Translations under genes and position numbers: made by a program
Notes under the pieces: model-generated
Told to the model about the DNA's origin: nothing
Databases searched by the model: none
Seen by the model: only the letters and a program-made list of their open reading frames with translations
Shown: positions 26,659-34,482 of the stretch, one piece after another
Numbering within the stretch: position 1 is the stretch's first letter
How the letters are laid out: every line of letters starts with the position of its first letter
NCBI RefSeq assembly: GCF_016746085.1
Contig: NZ_JAERTZ010000023.1
Coordinates: forward strand, 35,471 to 99,470
DNA length: 64,000 bases
Reading direction: 5' to 3'
Source: Zobellella iuensis
GTDB lineage: Bacteria > Pseudomonadota > Gammaproteobacteria > Enterobacterales > Aeromonadaceae

Positions 26659-29268
26659 ATGCTCGATCCCAACACCTTCAGCGCCGAACTGCAGACCCTG
26701 CTGGCCAACTACGCCGGCAAGCTGCTGCAGTCCGACGGTCCCGGCCACGACGAACTGCTGAGCGATCAGCAGCGCATCCGCGCCCACTGGCAGCCGGTGC
26801 TGGACGAACTGAGCCAGCTCGGCGCCCAGGCCCTGGTCGGCCGCTGCGAAGAAGCCCAGAACCTGCTGCACGAAAACGGGGTGACCTTCAACACCTACGA
26901 AGACGATCCGGGCCGGCTTCGTTCCTGGCAGCTCGACTGCCTGCCCTATGTCATCGGCCCCCAGGAATGGGAGCGGCTGGAGCAGGGCCTGATCCAGCGC
27001 ACCCGGCTGCTGGAAGCCCTGGTGGCGGATCTTTACGGCGAGCGGCGCATGCTGACCGAAGGCCTGCTGCCGCCCGAACTGATCTACACCCACCCGAGCT
27101 ACCTGTTTCCCGCCGCCGACGACACCCCGCCGCCGGAGCGGCCGCTGGTGATCTTCCACGGCACCGATCTGGTACGCAGCCGCGACGGCGACTGGCTGGT
27201 GCTGGGCGACTGGACCCAGTCCCCCTCCGGCACCGGCTACGCCCTGGAAAACCGCATCACCCTGGCCCGCGCCCTGCCCAACCTGTACCGGGAAGCCCCG
27301 CTCAAGCGCCTGGCCGGCTTTCTGCAGGCCCAGCTGCGCAGCCTGGCGGCGCTGTGTCCCAACCAGCGCGAGCAACCCAACATAGTGCTGCTCTCGCCCG
27401 GCCCCGGCAGCCCCGGCTACTTCGAGCACGCCTGGCTGGCCAACTACATGAACTGTTCGCTGGTGGAGGGGGCCGATCTGGTGGCGCGCGACGGCCAGGT
27501 GTCCATGCGTACCCTGGGCGGGCTCAAGCAGGTGGACGTCATACTGCGCCAGATCAACGACCCCTGGTGCGATCCCCTGGAGCTGCGCGGCGATTCCCTG
27601 CTGGGCGTGCCCGGCCTGATGCAGGCGGCGCGCAACGGCGAGGTGGCCATCGCCAACGCCCTGGGCGCCGGCATCCTGGAGCACCCGGCCCTGGCCGGCT
27701 ACCTGCCGCAGCTGTGCCGCCGCCTGCTGGGCGAGGAGCTGCTGCTCAAGGGCCGCGAGAGCCGCTGGTGCGGCGACGCCGAAAGCCTGGAGCAGGTACT
27801 GGCCGAGCCCGGCCGCTGGTGGCTGCGCGACGTCAAGGCCCCGGCCCAGCCGATCCGGCCGGAGACCCTGTCCCCCCACGAACGGGATCTCCTGTACCGG
27901 CGCATCCGCCGCCAGCCCCATTTGTTCGTGGCCCAGGCCCGCATCGAGGCCGCCACCGCCCCGGTGTTCAACGTCAAGCGCCGCCAGCTCGAGCCGCAGC
28001 CGGTCAACCTGCGGCTGTTCAGTCTGGTGGAGCCCGACGACATCCGCAAGCCGCTCGGCGAACGCCACTACCGCATCATGCCCGGCGGCCTGGCCTGGGT
28101 GGGGGAGCCCGGCACCCCGCTGATGGAGAGCCGCATGGTGAAGGACATCTGGGTGCTGGCGCCGGTGCCCCAGCCCCATATCAGCCTGCTGCGCCAGGCC
28201 CATGGTCCCATAGTGGTCACCCGCGACGGCCAGGATCTGCCCTGCCGGGTGGCCGACAGCCTGTTCTGGATGGGCCGCTACGGTGAGCGGCTGGACATCC
28301 GCTCCCGGCTGCTGCGCGAAGCCTTCGCCCGGTTGCTGCAGGAAGATCAGGACGAGTCGGGCGACAGCCTGATCCCGGACCTGTTCACCGCCCTGGAGCT
28401 GCCCTACCCCAGCCCCGAGGAGCTGGCCGAGCTGCACCTCAAGCAACCCGCCCGGCAGCGCTTCAAGCAGGACTACATCTTCCTGCGCCACCGGCTGCTG
28501 GAGCTGTTCAGCGAGGAGCACCCGGACGGCATGCCCTGGCTGTTCAGCCACTTCCTGCGCAACTGCCGGGCGGTGCGCGACCACCTGGGCGACGATGCCT
28601 GGCGCACGGTCAACAGCCTGCGCCAGAAGTTCAACGACATGCCCCGCGACCAGGGGGCCATGGGCGGCCAGCGCCACCTGGAGGGAGTGGTGACCGACCT
28701 GGCCGCCTTCTTCGGCCTGTGCAACGAGACCATGCCCCATCACTACGGCTGGCGCTTCCTCGATCTGGGCCGCTTCATCGAACGCATCGTCTGCAGCCTG
28801 GAGCTGCTCAAGCTCGCATTGCTCACCGCCCGCCGACCGGGCATCCCGCTGTGGGAAGTGGTGCTGGCCACCACCGACAACCTGACCGTGTACCGCCGCC
28901 GCTACCGCTCCCAGCTGCACCCCTCGGCCATCCTCGATCTGCTGCTGTTCGACGAGACCAATCCCCGCTCGGTGGGCTATATGCTGCGCCGGTTGGAGCG
29001 CCAGATAGAGCGGCTGCCCCAGCCCGAGCCCAGCCCCTACCGCAACCTGGAAACCCGGCTGGTGATCCAGGCCTCGAGCGCCCTGCACCTGGTGGACATC
29101 AACCGGCTGAGCGATCTGGAACACTCGAGCGAGGCCAGGGAAGTGCTGACCGAACTGCTGGACAGCCTGCTGGCGCCCCTTTCAGAGCTGTCCAATGCCA
29201 TCTCCCACAGCCATTTCAGCCATGCCGAGGCGCCCCGCCAGCTGGTGACCATGCAAAAATCCGTTTAG
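26659..29268 (+). CDS. Circularly permuted ATP-grasp / alpha-E fusion protein
   Basis: An 869-residue fusion of the two families that are encoded separately on the opposite strand (21163-22617 and 20180-21160). Residues 1 to about 520 are the permuted ATP-grasp part (VTFNTYEDDPGRLRSWQLDCLPYVI). Residues from about 525 are alpha-E (RVADSLFWMGRYGERLDIRSRLL). The nucleotide/metal segment here is VLGDWTQSPSGTGYALENR (181-199). The E-D-N of the stand-alone protein is therefore replaced by G-D-W, and this copy belongs to a different subfamily, possibly with altered or lost ligase activity. It is followed 12 bp later by the second transglutaminase. Confidence 0.87.
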   Translation: MLDPNTFSAELQTLLANYAGKLLQSDGPGHDELLSDQQRIRAHWQPVLDELSQLGAQALVGRCEEAQNLLHENGVTFNTYEDDPGRLRSWQLDCLPYVIGPQEWERLEQGLIQRTRLLEALVADLYGERRMLTEGLLPPELIYTHPSYLFPAADDTPPPERPLVIFHGTDLVRSRDGDWLVLGDWTQSPSGTGYALENRITLARALPNLYREAPLKRLAGFLQAQLRSLAALCPNQREQPNIVLLSPGPGSPGYFEHAWLANYMNCSLVEGADLVARDGQVSMRTLGGLKQVDVILRQINDPWCDPLELRGDSLLGVPGLMQAARNGEVAIANALGAGILEHPALAGYLPQLCRRLLGEELLLKGRESRWCGDAESLEQVLAEPGRWWLRDVKAPAQPIRPETLSPHERDLLYRRIRRQPHLFVAQARIEAATAPVFNVKRRQLEPQPVNLRLFSLVEPDDIRKPLGERHYRIMPGGLAWVGEPGTPLMESRMVKDIWVLAPVPQPHISLLRQAHGPIVVTRDGQDLPCRVADSLFWMGRYGERLDIRSRLLREAFARLLQEDQDESGDSLIPDLFTALELPYPSPEELAELHLKQPARQRFKQDYIFLRHRLLELFSEEHPDGMPWLFSHFLRNCRAVRDHLGDDAWRTVNSLRQKFNDMPRDQGAMGGQRHLEGVVTDLAAFFGLCNETMPHHYGWRFLDLGRFIERIVCSLELLKLALLTARRPGIPLWEVVLATTDNLTVYRRRYRSQLHPSAILDLLLFDETNPRSVGYMLRRLERQIERLPQPEPSPYRNLETRLVIQASSALHLVDINRLSDLEHSSEAREVLTELLDSLLAPLSELSNAISHSHFSHAEAPRQLVTMQKSV

Positions 29269-29280
29269 GTTGAGCCATTT

Positions 29281-30165
29281 ATGCACTATCAATTGCGCCA
29301 TACCACCCGTTACGATTATTCCGCCGAAGTGGCCCTGAGCCACAACGAGGCCCGCCTGCTGCCCCGGGAGCTGCCCTGGCAGCAGGTCGGGCAGACCGAC
29401 ATCGCCATTCACCCCACCCCGGTCCGGCTGCGGGAGCGGCGGGATTTTTTCGGCAACCGGGTCGGTTATTTCTCCATTCAGGAGCTGCACGGCGGCCTGG
29501 AGGTGACCGCCACCAGCCTGGTGACCACCAGCCCCCGACCCGAGCCGCAGGGGCATTTCATTAGCTGGGAGCAGGCCGGCGCCTGCCTGCGAGAGGGCAC
29601 CGACTGCCTGGAGGCCCGGCTGTTTATACTGGACTCCGACTTCGTCGCCGCCGATGCCGCCCTGGCGGACTACGCCCGTGACAGCTTCACCCCCGGTCGC
29701 TCCCTGGTGGAGGCGGTTTATGCCCTCAACCAGCAGATCTTCACCGAGTTCACCTACGATCCGGAACACACCACCATCGCCACCCCCCTCCTCGACGTGC
29801 TCGCCAGCCGGCGCGGGGTATGCCAGGATTTCGCCCACCTGGCCATCGGCTGCCTGCGCTCGCTGGGACTGGCGGCGCGCTACGTGAGCGGCTACATGGA
29901 AACCCTGCCGCCCCCCGGCCAGCCCAAGCTGCAGGGGGCCGACGCCACCCATGCCTGGCTGGCGGTGTTCATCCCCGGCTGGGGCTGGCTGGAGATAGAC
30001 CCCACCAACGGCTGCCTGCCCGACGAGCGCTATATCATCCTCGGCTGGGGGCGGGATTTTTCCGACGTGACCCCGCTCAAGGGGGTGATGAGCGGCGGCG
30101 GCAACGACCGGCTGACGGTGGCGGTGGACGTGATACCGGTCGTTGAGGCAGGCCCCCGTAGCTAA
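29281..30165 (+). CDS. Transglutaminase-like protein
   Basis: A 294-residue stand-alone transglutaminase-fold protein. It has the same N-terminal beta module (LRHTTRYDYSAEVALSHNEARLLPR) as the giant upstream gene, then triad C181 (RRGVCQDF), H224 (ATHAWLAVF) and D240 (EIDPTNG). It is cytoplasmic by appearance, with no signal peptide. It completes the plus-strand arm of the ATP-grasp/alpha-E system, 12 bp after the fusion gene, and is followed by a rho-independent terminator. Substrates are unknown; cleavage or transfer at an isopeptide made by the ATP-grasp partner is a reasonable inference. Confidence 0.87.
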   Translation: MHYQLRHTTRYDYSAEVALSHNEARLLPRELPWQQVGQTDIAIHPTPVRLRERRDFFGNRVGYFSIQELHGGLEVTATSLVTTSPRPEPQGHFISWEQAGACLREGTDCLEARLFILDSDFVAADAALADYARDSFTPGRSLVEAVYALNQQIFTEFTYDPEHTTIATPLLDVLASRRGVCQDFAHLAIGCLRSLGLAARYVSGYMETLPPPGQPKLQGADATHAWLAVFIPGWGWLEIDPTNGCLPDERYIILGWGRDFSDVTPLKGVMSGGGNDRLTVAVDVIPVVEAGPRS

Positions 30166-30210
30166 GGGGAGCCCCTATTGCCAACGATAGGATCTCGCAG
30201 GCACCTGACC

Positions 30211-30241
30211 GCCCCCATCGGCACCATGGGGGCGATTTTTT
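30211..30241 (+). terminator. Rho-independent terminator after the transglutaminase operon
   Basis: GCCCCCAT, seven-base loop, ATGGGGGC, then GATTTTTT. It ends the plus-strand arm of the ATP-grasp/transglutaminase cluster. Confidence 0.85.
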
Positions 30242-30580
30242 AGAGGCGCTCACTCCGGCATGTTATCAAAGCGAAAAAACGCATTAAAAAATCATCCATC
30301 AAACCGTCTCACTTTGCCGTAACAAAAGGAATGACTCGACAGCAATAAAAAGCCGTTCTTCCACTCACAAAAAATAACACCCGCACCAAAAACAGATCTC
30401 CTGCACTCCAAAGTGACAAAATAAAACTTTTCCCGTGTCGACATTGTCTCGTTAAAAAATAAAAAACCAATATTATCAACCAATTAATATAAAACATCAC
30501 CCCGACGCGGATCATCACTTTAACGGCATGCATCTTGCCTTAAGAAAGTAAAAACACTATTACGCCGCCACCTGTACCTA

Positions 30581-30603
30581 CACAAAAAAAGCCCCGCCAG
30601 GGG
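30581..30603 (-). terminator. Small terminator-like hairpin on the minus strand
   Basis: On the minus strand CCCC, TGGC, GGGG is followed by CTTTTTTTG. The stem is only 4-5 bp. No minus-strand gene ends here, so it would stop an antisense transcript or be accidental. Confidence 0.35.
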
Positions 30604-30636
30604 ATACAAAATATAAGTGGACCAAAGGGATAATAG

Positions 30637-32106
30637 ATGAACAGCATTATCAATTTTCTTAACAGCATACTCTGGGAATACGTCCTTATATACGGCCTGC
30701 TGGCAGTAGGCCTGTTTTTTACTGTCCGGCTTGGTTTCTTGCAGTTTATCCACTTCCCGGAATTCATCCGCTCGGTACTCCGATCTCCGCAGGAAGATCG
30801 TGGTGGCATTTCGCCCTTCCAGGCCCTGTGTACCAGCCTCGCCTCCCGCGTGGGTACCGGCAACCTGGCGGGAGTGGCGGTGGCGCTGGCCCTGGGGGGA
30901 CCCGGGGCCATCTTCTGGATGTGGATGGTCGCCCTGGTCGGGATGGCGACGGCCTGTGCCGAAAGTACCCTGGCGCAGCTCTACAAGGTCAGGGATAAAG
31001 ACGGCCAGCTGCGGGGCGGGCCCGCTTTCTATATCGCCAAAGGGCTCAACGCTCCCTGGGCCGGTGCCCTGTTCGCCATCTGCCTGCTGGCGGCGTTTGG
31101 CCTGGTGTTCAACGCCGTGCAGGCCAATTCGATCGCCGAAGCCGTCCACGGGGCCTTCGGTGTGCCCAAGATGGTGGTCGGTGGGCTCACCGCCCTGCTC
31201 GCCGGCATCATTATCTTCGGGGGCGTCCGGAAAATCGCACGCTTTGCCGAGCTGGCCGTCCCCTTTATGGCGGCGGCCTATCTGCTGATGGCCTTGGTCG
31301 TGATCATTATCAATATGGCCGAAGTACCCGCGGTGCTTGCGCTGATCGTGAAGAGCGCCTTCGGTTTTGAATCGGCAGTAGGCGGTATCGCCGGCGCCAT
31401 GCTGAACGGGATCAAGCGTGGCCTGTTCTCCAACGAGGCCGGCATGGGCTCCGCCCCCAACATCGCCGCCGTGGCGGTGCCCAATCCCCATCATCCGGTA
31501 TCGCAAGGGCTGGTGCAGGCGCTCGGCGTATTTATCGACACCCTGCTCATCTGTACCGCCACCGCCATCATGATCCTGCTCTCGGGGGTGATGGGACCGG
31601 AGCCGGAACTGACCGGTATCTCACTGACGCAAGCGGCCCTCAATGCGCATATCGGCGAAGCCGGAAACTACTTCATTGCCGTGGCCATTTTCTTTTTCGC
31701 CTTTACCTCCATCATCGGCAACTACAGCTATGCCGAAAACGCCGCGGCCTACCTGAAGCTGGGCAGCCGACGCGGCCTGTTGATACTGCGTTGCTCGGTG
31801 TTGTGCATGGTGCTTTGGGGAGCCTATGAAAGCGTGGCCACGGTGTTCAATGCGGCCGACGCCGCCATGGGACTCATGGCCTTTATCAACCTGGTGGCCA
31901 TACTGCTGTTGTCGGGGCTGGTGGCCAAATTGACCAGAGACTATTTTATCCAGAGCAAACAGGGCATGCCGGTGTTCAATCCCGCCGACTACCCGGAAGT
32001 CATGGATAAAATTGATCTGGATATCTGGAAAGAAGGCGAAGATAGCAGAAAACCCATCACTCCCTCCGGCAGTGTAGAGGTCCAGCCAGAAGGGCGTACC
32101 TCCTGA
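30637..32106 (+). CDS. Alanine/glycine:cation symporter (AGCS family)
   Basis: A 489-residue inner-membrane amino-acid transporter, importing alanine or glycine (some members glutamine) with Na+ or H+. The family signature is visible in GISPFQALCTSLASRVGTGNLAGVAVAL (about 57-85) and GLFSNEAGMGSAPN (about 262-275). Around ten to twelve hydrophobic segments span the sequence, and a short charged tail of about 45 residues ends it. AAGGGAT precedes the ATG at good spacing. It is transcribed alone after an AT-rich leader and ends before a long GC-rich palindrome. Confidence 0.9.
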   Translation: MNSIINFLNSILWEYVLIYGLLAVGLFFTVRLGFLQFIHFPEFIRSVLRSPQEDRGGISPFQALCTSLASRVGTGNLAGVAVALALGGPGAIFWMWMVALVGMATACAESTLAQLYKVRDKDGQLRGGPAFYIAKGLNAPWAGALFAICLLAAFGLVFNAVQANSIAEAVHGAFGVPKMVVGGLTALLAGIIIFGGVRKIARFAELAVPFMAAAYLLMALVVIIINMAEVPAVLALIVKSAFGFESAVGGIAGAMLNGIKRGLFSNEAGMGSAPNIAAVAVPNPHHPVSQGLVQALGVFIDTLLICTATAIMILLSGVMGPEPELTGISLTQAALNAHIGEAGNYFIAVAIFFFAFTSIIGNYSYAENAAAYLKLGSRRGLLILRCSVLCMVLWGAYESVATVFNAADAAMGLMAFINLVAILLLSGLVAKLTRDYFIQSKQGMPVFNPADYPEVMDKIDLDIWKEGEDSRKPITPSGSVEVQPEGRTS

Positions 32107-32140
32107 CCCCTGTCTGGCCGTACGGCGTTATTTGCCACCG

Positions 32141-32172
32141 ACCGCATGGCTTCCCCCGGGAAGCCATGCGGT
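32141..32172. terminator. Long palindrome after the AGCS gene
   Basis: ACCGCATGGCTTCC, CCCG, GGAAGCCATGCGGT: a 14-bp perfect stem with a four-base loop, 35 bp past the stop. There is no U-tract on either strand, so it may protect the mRNA end or act with Rho. Confidence 0.5.
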
Positions 32173-32283
32173 CATTCCGGCTGCAATATGCCAAGCCGCA
32201 CAACCCGGATATCCGTACGCCCGGCAAGAATGTCACCGGCACAGGCATCTCCTGCGAAACCGGCCATAAGGCACTATATTGAA

Positions 32284-32305
32284 CAGAATCAATATGTTGA
32301 TTCTG
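32284..32305. promoter_or_regulatory. Operator palindrome upstream of the sugar dehydrogenase
   Basis: CAGAATCAA, TATG, TTGATTCTG: perfect 9-bp arms, 14 bp before the start codon. A TATATT -10-like box at 32275-32280 lies directly upstream. A dimeric repressor bound here would cover the transcription start. Confidence 0.5.
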
Positions 32306-32318
32306 CACGGAGAGACTT

Positions 32319-33395
32319 ATGCGTTTGTTTGCCGGCCTGCTGCTGTTGCTCAGCACCTCCCTCTTTGCCCAGGACTACCGGGTGGAAACCCTGGCCGAGG
32401 GGCTGCACCACCCCTGGGGCCTGGCGGAGCTGCCCGGTGGCGACCTGCTGGTGAGCGAACGCCGGGGCCGGCTGCTGCGGCTCACCCCCGAGGGCGGCCG
32501 CCACCAGATAAGCGGCCTGCCGGACATCGCCGCCGTCGGCCAGGGCGGCCTGCTGGATCTGGCCCTGCACCCGGACTTTGCCGACAACCGCTGGCTCTAT
32601 TTCAGCTACAGCCAGCCCGGCCGGGGCGGTGCCGGCACGGCGGTGGCCCGGGCCCGGCTCGAGGGAAACCGGCTGCTGGATCTGGAGGTACTGTTCGAGC
32701 AGCAACCCAAGACCTCGGGCGGCGGCCATTTCGGCTCCCGCCTGGTGTTCGACCGCGACGGCTACCTGTTCATCACCACCGGCGATCGCTTCCACTCCCG
32801 GGATCAGGCCCAGCAACTCGACAGCCATCTGGGCAAGATCCTCCGCCTGCACGACGACGGCCGGGTGCCCGCCGACAACCCCTTCGTCGGCCGGACCGCT
32901 GCCCTGCCCGAAATCTGGAGCTACGGCCACCGCAATGTGCAGGGCGCCGCCCTCCACCCCGGGACCGGCGACCTCTGGACCCACGAACACGGCCCCCGGG
33001 GCGGCGACGAGCTCAACCTTATCAAGAAAGGCGCCAATTACGGCTGGCCCCTGGCCACCTTCGGCGAGGAATACGGCGGCGGCCGCATCGGCCCCCCTTC
33101 CCTGCCCGGCATGGAAGACCCGGCTTGGGTCTGGGTGCCCTCCATCGCCCCCTCCGGCATGATGTTCTATACCGGCGACTTGTTCCCCCGGTGGCGGAAC
33201 CAGCTGTTCCTGGGCGCCCTGGTCGGGCAGCGGCTGGTGCGGCTGGAGCTGGACGGCGACAATGTGGTGCAGGAGCACCACCTGCTGCGTGGCCGGGCCC
33301 GGCTGCGCACCGTCACCCAGGCCGCCGACGGCGGCATCTACCTGCTCACCGACGAGCCCAACGGCAAGCTGCTGAAGCTGGAGCCGGCACAATAG
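32319..33395 (+). CDS. PQQ-dependent sugar dehydrogenase (YliI/Asd-like), periplasmic
   Basis: A 358-residue beta-propeller protein of the soluble glucose/aldose dehydrogenase family. The signal peptide MRLFAGLLLLLSTSLFA is cut before QDYRV. Family landmarks: LHHPWGLAELPGGDLLVSERRGRL, GGLLDLALHPDF, GGGHFGSRLVFDRDGYLFITTGDR, SYGHRNVQGAALHP and THEHGPRGGDELN. YliI of E. coli oxidises aldoses when given PQQ. No PQQ synthesis genes are in this window, so cofactor supply is unknown. GGAGAG precedes the ATG, and a palindrome overlaps the probable promoter. Confidence 0.88.
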   Translation: MRLFAGLLLLLSTSLFAQDYRVETLAEGLHHPWGLAELPGGDLLVSERRGRLLRLTPEGGRHQISGLPDIAAVGQGGLLDLALHPDFADNRWLYFSYSQPGRGGAGTAVARARLEGNRLLDLEVLFEQQPKTSGGGHFGSRLVFDRDGYLFITTGDRFHSRDQAQQLDSHLGKILRLHDDGRVPADNPFVGRTAALPEIWSYGHRNVQGAALHPGTGDLWTHEHGPRGGDELNLIKKGANYGWPLATFGEEYGGGRIGPPSLPGMEDPAWVWVPSIAPSGMMFYTGDLFPRWRNQLFLGALVGQRLVRLELDGDNVVQEHHLLRGRARLRTVTQAADGGIYLLTDEPNGKLLKLEPAQ

Positions 33396-33478
33396 GCTGA
33401 TTTTTCGATTGAATTGCGTTACCCTTTAAAAGTTGTACTTTATTTTTAATGTTTTTGTGAACAATAAAGGAATGCAAT

Positions 33479-33928
33479 ATGAGTCAGAAAATATGGAACA
33501 TCTACCTGTCCGGCGAAATCCACACCGACTGGCGCGAGCGCATTATCGAGGGTGCCCGGGCCAAAGGCCTGGCCGTGCAGTTCAGCTCGGCGGTGACCGA
33601 TCACGACGCCAGCGACCTGGTGGGGGTGAACATTCTGGGTAGCGAGGAAGACCCCTTCTGGCGCGACCGCAAGGCCTCCGGCATCAACAGCATCCGCACC
33701 GCCACCCATATCAAGAATGCCGACCTGGTGGTGGTGCGTTTCGGGCCCAAGTACAAGCAGTGGAACGCCGCCTTCGACGCCGGCTTCGCCGTGGCCCTGG
33801 GGGTACCCATTATCAGCCTGCACGATGCCGAGCACGATCACGCCCTGAAGGAAGTGGACGAAGCCGCCAAGGCCACCTGCCGCCACCCGGAGCAGGTGGT
33901 CGACATCCTGGCCTATCTGCTGTCCTGA
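33479..33928 (+). CDS. ytoQ: YtoQ family protein
   Basis: A 149-residue protein of the YtoQ family, of unknown function. Its fold resembles nucleoside 2-deoxyribosyltransferases. The N-terminal IWNIYLSGEIHTDWRERIIEGA and the middle ATHIKNADLVVVRFGPKYKQWNAAFDAGFAVALGVPIISLH are the typical parts: a Rossmann-like ADLVVVRFG strand and an N-A-A-F-D-A-G substrate loop. AAAGGA lies eight bases before the ATG. It is a single-gene unit, with a clear terminator 12 bp after the stop. Confidence 0.8.
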   Translation: MSQKIWNIYLSGEIHTDWRERIIEGARAKGLAVQFSSAVTDHDASDLVGVNILGSEEDPFWRDRKASGINSIRTATHIKNADLVVVRFGPKYKQWNAAFDAGFAVALGVPIISLHDAEHDHALKEVDEAAKATCRHPEQVVDILAYLLS

Positions 33929-33939
33929 GCAGAGTAGTG

Positions 33940-33969
33940 AGCGCAGCCCTGGTCTGCGCTTTTTGTTTT
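33940..33969 (+). terminator. Rho-independent terminator after ytoQ
   Basis: AGCGCAG, seven-base loop, CTGCGCT, then TTTTGTTTT. Confidence 0.85.
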
Positions 33970-34065
33970 ATGTGCCGGTTTCTGTCGGTTTTTGCCAATC
34001 GGAACCGGGTTATTCAGCGTCTTCTGTTTTACACTCTGGGCCTGTACCTATGCAGGATGTAACGC

Positions 34066-34416
34066 ATGAAGAACTGGATGACGGCGCTGCTGTTGTGCCT
34101 GAGCCCGCTGGCCTGGGCCACGGAGCCGGTGTGGATAGACGTGAGAAGTGCCGAGGAATACCAGCAGGAGCACCTGCCGGGTGCCGTGCATATCCCCCAT
34201 ACCCGTATCGCCCGGGGCGTGACCGAGCTCTATCCCGACAAGAACACCCCCATCAACCTCTACTGCCGCAGCGGCCGGCGCTCCCAGCTGGCGCTGGAGG
34301 CCCTGCAGACCCTGGGCTATCGCCGGGTGGTGGATCACGGCGCCCTGGAAAACCTCCAGGCCGGCGGCCTGAGCACCCAGGACCTCAGCCTCGACACCCT
34401 TTCCTTCGAGCCCTGA
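34066..34416 (+). CDS. Periplasmic single-domain rhodanese (PspE-like)
   Basis: A 116-residue thiosulfate sulfurtransferase-type protein. The signal peptide MKNWMTALLLCLSPLAWA is cut before TEPVW. The rhodanese core is complete: WIDVRSAEEYQQEHLPGAVHIPH, and active-site loop YCRSGRRS with the sulfur-carrying Cys. It is likely to move sulfane sulfur or protect against cyanide in the periplasm; in E. coli PspE is the main periplasmic rhodanese. There is no psp operon here. It converges with the antiporter gene across a GC-rich hairpin. Confidence 0.85.
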   Translation: MKNWMTALLLCLSPLAWATEPVWIDVRSAEEYQQEHLPGAVHIPHTRIARGVTELYPDKNTPINLYCRSGRRSQLALEALQTLGYRRVVDHGALENLQAGGLSTQDLSLDTLSFEP

Positions 34417-34422
34417 AACACC

Positions 34423-34445
34423 GCGGCCTCGAATCACGAGGCCGC
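34423..34445. terminator. Bidirectional hairpin between rhodanese and antiporter genes
   Basis: GCGGCCTCG, five bases, CGAGGCCGC: a 9-bp perfect stem between two convergent stops. No clear U-tract. Confidence 0.55.
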
Positions 34446-34482
34446 TGTCACAGAGTAAAAGCCGGGTTCCGGGCCGGGTTCG

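Larger units (their letters stand above)
30166..30636. other. Gene-free stretch: terminator, then AT-rich leader of the AGCS gene
   Basis: After the terminator at 30211-30241 come about 340 bp of AT-rich DNA with only short open frames that look accidental. A small minus-strand terminator-like hairpin is at 30581-30603. The AGCS gene promoter is presumably here, but no clear -35/-10 pair could be chosen. Confidence 0.5.

Noticed and set aside
26584..29124. A long minus-strand open frame opposite the ATP-grasp/alpha-E fusion
   Set aside because: Same reason: a compositional shadow with no recognisable domain.
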